Positions 51,821 through 55,225 of a DNA stretch of 55,225 nt are shown in pieces. Under the pieces are notes generated by a model. That model saw nothing but the letters and a program-made list of their open reading frames with translations. It was not told the DNA's origin and did no database searches. The position numbers were made by a program, and so were the translations under genes. Origin of the DNA: Roseovarius sp. (GTDB lineage: Bacteria > Pseudomonadota > Alphaproteobacteria > Rhodobacterales > Rhodobacteraceae); assembly GCA_002720475.1 (NCBI GenBank), contig PBIL01000001.1, positions 83,289-138,513 on the forward strand, read 5' to 3'. Each line of letters opens with the position of its first letter. The stretch's first letter is position 1.

Positions 51821-52888
51821 ATGGCCAAGCGTAAACGTCTCGGCGGCCCGCTGCAGGATTACCTGGGCACATCGGAGGAGGCCGCGCCGCCGCCGGTCGC
51901 CAGCGCGGCCCCGATTGCCCGGGTGGCGGGGGACGCCTCGCTCAACGCGGCCTTCGAGGAGGTCAGCCGCGAGCTGAGCGCCGCGCGCAGCGAGGGACGG
52001 CTGGTGCAGCGCCTCTCCCTCGACCGGATCGAGGCCGCCTGGCTGATACGGGACCGGTCCCATCCGGGCACCGGGGAGGATCCGGATTTCGCGGCGCTGC
52101 TCGAGAGCCTGCGGCGCTTCGGCCAGCGCACCCCGATCGAGGTGGTCGATCTGGGGCAGGGGCGCTACGGGCTCATCTCGGGCTGGCGGCGGCTGACCGC
52201 GCTGACCCGGCTTCGCGACGAGACGGGCGAGGCACGATTCGACACTGTTCTGGCCTTTCTGCGCCAACCGGCAAGTTCCGAAGAGGCCTATGTCTCGATG
52301 GTCGAGGAGAACGAGATCCGGCTGGGGCTGAGTTATTACGAACGTGCCCGGATCGCAGCGAAATCGGTCGAGGCGGGTGTGTTCGACACGCCCAGGGCGG
52401 CTTTGCAGGCGCTCTTCGCCTCGGCGTCCCGGGCCAAGCGCTCCAAGATCGGCTCCTTCCTGACCCTCTACGAGGCGCTCGGGGATGCCGTTCGGTTCCC
52501 CCAGGCCCTGACCGAGCGGCTTGGGCTCGCGCTGGTCAGGATCATCGAGGCCGATGACAGCGCCGGATCCCGGCTCCGGGCGCATCTCGAACAGTCCGAA
52601 ACAGACACTGTCGAGGCGGAACAGAGCCTGATTGCGGGCTTTATCGAGAAGGAAAGCCCCCCTGCTCCCACGGCGTCTTCAGAGGTATCGGGGCCACCCG
52701 CAACCGCACCAGACGGTTCTGAACGGTCCGTCCAGAAGGTGGAATCCGTCTCTGATACGGCCAAAGAGGTCTGTCCGGGCCTCTATCTCACCGAGAAAGG
52801 CGGCTCTTTGCGCCTCTCCGGCCCGGCCATCGGCCCGGCGTTTCGTGCCCGGCTCGAGGCCTGGCTGCGAGGGCTTGCCGAGGAGTGA
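51821..52888 (+). CDS. parB: ParB-type partition protein
   Basis: The 355-residue protein has a ParB/Srx N-terminal domain (LLESLRRFGQRTPIEVVDLG, then LISGWRRLTALTRLRDE in the place of the CTP-binding GERR box, and MVEENEIRLGLSYYERARIA). A helix-turn-helix segment around residues 190-220 follows, then a Ser/Pro/Glu linker and a C-terminal dimerisation tail. GGAGG precedes the ATG. It should load at the flanking palindromes. Confidence 0.9.
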   Translation: MAKRKRLGGPLQDYLGTSEEAAPPPVASAAPIARVAGDASLNAAFEEVSRELSAARSEGRLVQRLSLDRIEAAWLIRDRSHPGTGEDPDFAALLESLRRFGQRTPIEVVDLGQGRYGLISGWRRLTALTRLRDETGEARFDTVLAFLRQPASSEEAYVSMVEENEIRLGLSYYERARIAAKSVEAGVFDTPRAALQALFASASRAKRSKIGSFLTLYEALGDAVRFPQALTERLGLALVRIIEADDSAGSRLRAHLEQSETDTVEAEQSLIAGFIEKESPPAPTASSEVSGPPATAPDGSERSVQKVESVSDTAKEVCPGLYLTEKGGSLRLSGPAIGPAFRARLEAWLRGLAEE

Positions 52889-52899
52889 ACCGCGGCCCG

Positions 52900-52921
52900 A
52901 ATGTTTCGCATGCGAAACATT
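52900..52921. promoter_or_regulatory. parS-like palindrome 2
   Basis: A perfect 22-bp palindrome whose central 16 bases equal those of palindrome 1 lies 12 bp after the parB stop codon. It is the longer and so probably the stronger ParB site. Confidence 0.75.
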
Positions 52922-53088
52922 GGGGCGTCTGCGGCACTCCGTGGACCGGCGTCGCCATCCGGAGCCGAGTCCCTGGCCCTGCCGTCGTCCCCAAACCCGT
53001 CATGCACCAAGACTGAAACGGGACCACTCGGCAGGGGCGGACCAGTATGTCGGATGCAGGATTGCTCGGGATGGCGCGTAGATCACTG

Positions 53089-53158
53089 ATAGCCCTTGGG
53101 CGGTAATTCAGATCAATAGCCCAGGGGCTATATTGACGAGATATAGCCTGTGAGCTAT
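53089..53158. promoter_or_regulatory. Triple HipB-1 operator array with overlapping promoter
   Basis: Three 16-bp elements of the form ATAGCC-N4-GGCTAT start at 53089, 53116 and 53143, exactly 27 bp apart. The middle one is perfect; the first is degenerate on its right and the third has one mismatch. TTGACG (53133-53138) and TATCTT (53156-53161), 17 bases apart, form a promoter inside the array, so bound HipB would block it. Confidence 0.7.
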
Positions 53159-53167
53159 CTTGGCCAG

Positions 53168-53416
53168 ATGATGAATTCGGCACCACATCCTGTTCGAAGC
53201 CTGCGCCAGGCCGGGGCCATCCTTCGTGCCCGACGGGTGGCTCAGAAGCTCAGCCAGAAACAGCTTGGCGAGATGACGGGCACCGCGCAATCCACCATTT
53301 CGGATATCGAGAACGGCGTCGTTTCCGTCAGCCTGGATGTCTATCTGCGCCTCCTCGAAGCCTTGGGCGCGGAACTCTCGGCGACGGATCGTATCGGCGG
53401 CCGGAGCCAGTTCTGA
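53168..53416 (+). CDS. hipB: HipB-like XRE antitoxin 1
   Basis: The 82-residue protein has an XRE helix-turn-helix: AILRARRVAQKLSQKQLGEM, TAQSTISDIENGVVSVSLD and LRLLEALGAELSATDR, the HipB pattern. The in-frame GTG at 53150 lies within the third operator. The predicted transcript start falls at about 53168, so translation probably begins at ATG 53168 or 53171, possibly on a leaderless mRNA. The truncated hipA-1 follows after 1 bp. Confidence 0.85.
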   Translation: MMNSAPHPVRSLRQAGAILRARRVAQKLSQKQLGEMTGTAQSTISDIENGVVSVSLDVYLRLLEALGAELSATDRIGGRSQF

Positions 53417-53417
53417 A

Positions 53418-54077
53418 ATGGCACGCATCGCCCGTGCTGGTCGCCGCACACGTCATAGCAAGACAGCCGTCTGGTACGAACGGTCGAGGGTGGGAACGCT
53501 GACCCGCGCGACGGATGGCGCCATCGCTTTCACCTATGATCCTGCCTGGCTTGCGTCCGAGGCCGCTTTCCCGGTTGCCAGCGCCCTGCCGCTGACCAAG
53601 CTCAAATGGCAGGGCGATCCCGTTGTCGCCGCCTTCGACAACCTCCTGCCCGATGACGAAGGCGAGCTGCGCGAGAAGATCGCCGCGCGCGTCGGGGCAC
53701 AGGGCAAGGATGTGTTTTCGCTGCTTTCGGTGCTGGGGCGCGACTGTGTCGGTGCGCTGCAATTCCTGCCGGTGGACGAGGCCCCGGCAGAGCAGGACAT
53801 GCAGTATCGCATCATTTCGGAAGAGGAGATGGTCGCCGACCTGAAAAATCTCGCCGCCGCGCCGCTCGCCTTGGGCGAGGACGAGGGCCGCGCGGCGGGT
53901 CTGCCCAAGGGCAGCGCGTTGGAGCAGTTGCGGGACATGGTAGATCGGCTGGGGCCTGCGCTGGAGCGGGCGCTTCTGGCGGTAGGCGATCAGGTCCCGG
54001 CGGCGGTCAGCGAGCCGATCACAAGCGATGCGATGCTGCGTGCGGCGCAGATGCGCGACCTGCTAAGTCCGATCTAG
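53418..54077 (+). pseudogene. hipA: hipA-1 with in-frame deletion of the kinase core
   Basis: The reading frame is open for 219 residues, about half the normal length. Residues 1 to about 157 are a HipA N-subdomain (WYERSRVGTLTRATDGAIAF, FDNLLPDDEGELREKIAARV, FSLLSVLGRDCVGALQFLP, ADLKNLAAAPLALGEDEG). The following 62 residues look like the far C-terminus of HipA (MVDRLGPALERALLAVGDQV, PAAVSEPI). The ATP-binding loop, catalytic Asp-x4-Asn and metal Asp are missing, so about 220 residues were lost in frame near 53885-53900. It cannot be a kinase but could still bind HipB-1. Its stop shares the CTAG at 54074-54077 with the convergent hipA-2. Confidence 0.8.
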
Positions 54078-55225
54078 AGGCGGCAGGCCTTCGCCAGATC
54101 CTCGGTCTCGATTGCCGCGCCGACAGCGCTGAAATCGCGGGCATCCATGCCAAGCTGGCCACCGATGCGGCGCCAGGCCCCTGCGATATGGCGCGCCATG
54201 TCACCTGTCATCTGCTCCGCAGTCCGCCTGTCGATGTCGAAGAAGGCAGAGGCATCGAGCGCCGCGTCGATCGAGGGCAGGTTGCCATGGATTTCGGAGA
54301 TTGCGGTCTGCATCCGGCCGCCCGGACGGTGTTCGGGGTTGATGTCGAATGCCGGTGACAGCCGCCAGCCGCCGGGCGCGCGCAAGAAGCCATGATTGCG
54401 CAGATGATCGTCGGTATTGCGGATCAGGATGCCGAAGACCATCCGGCGATACAGTTCAACGATTTGCCCGGCAGGGTCCACGCAATGGCGGCGCATCGCC
54501 ATCGCAAGGTCCTCGTAGCTGCTTGCGGCCGTTCCGCCCAATCCCAGAAAGGTCTGGGCCGAGATGAACGGGACTCGGTCCGAATGATCGGCCCCGACCC
54601 TGTCAAAGCGGCGGATGAGAGCGGCCGGGAACCGTTGCGAGGTGTTCAGGATATCCGCGACGCAGGCGTCTATGCCCACCTCACGCGCAAGTCTAAGCGT
54701 CATGGCCTCGGCGCGGGCGACTGCGTAGTCGTCGTCGATCTTGGGCAGCTTGACGATCCAGAGAGCACCTTCGCGGTCGCGCGCATTCACCTTGGGCCGG
54801 GCACCGCCCAGAGAACCGACCGCTTCGGCCAGAAGATCACCGCCGACAAGCTCGGCGCGACGTCGGGCATAGCCGGCGGGATCTTCCTCGAAGGCCCGCG
54901 CCTGGCGGATGACCTCGTCGAGATCGTGCAGGCGCGGCACGTTCACGCCGTCAGCACGCGGTGGGGCAAGCGCAGTGGCCTCCGCCCCAGGGCCGTCGAA
55001 ATAGCGCAAGGCCCCGATCCTCAGGCGATCGTCGGACTCAAGCAGGTAGTCGAGTTCGGTCAGATACTGCGTACCGCGCAGCAATTCGATGATCTTGCGC
55101 CCCCAACTGTCGGGCGCGGTGTCCGTCATCGGCAATGGAAGGGCCGAGCGTTCACCGTCCCGGCGGCCGTAGAAGGGTGCGGCCACGAGCGGCATGTCCG
55201 GCGAAAGCGGAAAGGCCCGTTCAAG
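54074..55225 (-). CDS. hipA: HipA-family kinase toxin 2, main part (continues at window start)
   Basis: This is the larger part of the intact hipA-2, running off the window end and continuing at 163-1 once the 40-bp overlap is removed. It carries the kinase landmarks. The N-subdomain includes LPMTDTAPDSWGRKIIELLR and the ATP-site segment is SLGGARPKVNARD. The catalytic loop is RNTDDHLRNHGFL and the metal-binding LSPAFDINPEHR follows. The full protein is 424 residues. Its activity would be held by the HipB-2 encoded just upstream in the same operon. It is tail-to-tail with the truncated hipA-1. Confidence 0.92.
   Translation of the reverse strand, partial: LERAFPLSPDMPLVAAPFYGRRDGERSALPLPMTDTAPDSWGRKIIELLRGTQYLTELDYLLESDDRLRIGALRYFDGPGAEATALAPPRADGVNVPRLHDLDEVIRQARAFEEDPAGYARRRAELVGGDLLAEAVGSLGGARPKVNARDREGALWIVKLPKIDDDYAVARAEAMTLRLAREVGIDACVADILNTSQRFPAALIRRFDRVGADHSDRVPFISAQTFLGLGGTAASSYEDLAMAMRRHCVDPAGQIVELYRRMVFGILIRNTDDHLRNHGFLRAPGGWRLSPAFDINPEHRPGGRMQTAISEIHGNLPSIDAALDASAFFDIDRRTAEQMTGDMARHIAGAWRRIGGQLGMDARDFSAVGAAIETEDLAKACRL
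55186..55225. repeat. Terminal direct repeat, right copy (circular overlap)
   Basis: These 40 bases duplicate positions 1-40 and should be counted once in the circular molecule. They fall inside hipA-2. Confidence 0.93.

Noticed and set aside
1..55225. Insertion sequences, transposases or integron elements
   Set aside because: No transposase motif or paired terminal inverted repeats were seen; the only recombinase is the tyrosine-type gene at 1735-2793.

Overview
The window reads as a complete small circular plasmid of about 55,185 bp. Its first 40 bases are repeated exactly as its last 40, and a HipA reading frame runs in frame across the join. G+C is high over most of its length. The RPA-type replication protein, the ParA/ParB pair and the VPLPA-CTERM/exosortase D sorting system all point to a Rhodobacteraceae (roseobacter/Paracoccus-type) alphaproteobacterium. 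In layout it resembles the RepA-type exopolysaccharide ('biofilm') plasmids of roseobacters, but it has no rhamnose (rmlABCD) operon. No IS element, transposase, tRNA, rRNA or CRISPR array was seen.

Maintenance arc (about 48.9 kb through the join to 6.2 kb). Divergent repA and parAB flank a 404-bp origin region with three 22-bp iterons and an A+T-rich stretch. Two parS-like palindromes flank parB. Stability genes are dense: hipBA-1 (toxin with its kinase core deleted, under a three-operator array), hipBA-2 (intact, spanning the join), ccdAB, vapBC and a degraded parE. Also here are a tyrosine recombinase, a recombination-type inverted repeat, an orphan MobC-like protein, and a DUF1403-ScpB gene pair.

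Sorting and polysaccharide arc (6.3-42.6 kb). After a Tat-exported protein of unknown function come two VPLPA-CTERM proteins. A minus-strand operon follows (GspA/ExeA-like ATPase, Wzz/GumC chain-length protein, BY-kinase, glycosyltransferase). Divergent from it is a plus-strand operon (sugar-phosphate transferase, large TPR protein, Wza-type export protein, outer-membrane barrel, exosortase XrtD fused to EpsI, glycosyltransferase). Next are a third VPLPA-CTERM protein facing a rhomboid protease, then a minus-strand operon (glycosyltransferase, FrhB-like flavo/Fe-S protein, pyruvyl transferase, PssD/PssE). A plus-strand operon follows for a dTDP-3-amino-3,6-dideoxyhexose (GNAT, FdtA, FdtB) with an A+T-rich SGNH-like gene, a Wzx flippase and two glycosyltransferases. 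A Wzy-like polymerase converges on its end. Together these make a nearly complete Wzx/Wzy pathway for an acidic, amino-sugar-containing exopolysaccharide. It would draw its dTDP-4-keto-6-deoxyglucose from chromosomal RmlA/RmlB.

Secretion arc (37.4-48.2 kb). A 965-residue beta-helix/PKD/LamG-like protein lacks a signal peptide. It lies near a complete type I secretion system (ABC exporter, HlyD-type adaptor, TolC-like lipoprotein), so it is the best candidate substrate. An asparagine-synthase-like protein and a methyltransferase sit between them, and a fourth VPLPA-CTERM protein closes the arc beside repA.

Functions are assigned by reading motifs and family resemblance in the translations; no database search was run. 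The sugar identity, the T1SS substrate and the DUF1403-ScpB function are inferences.
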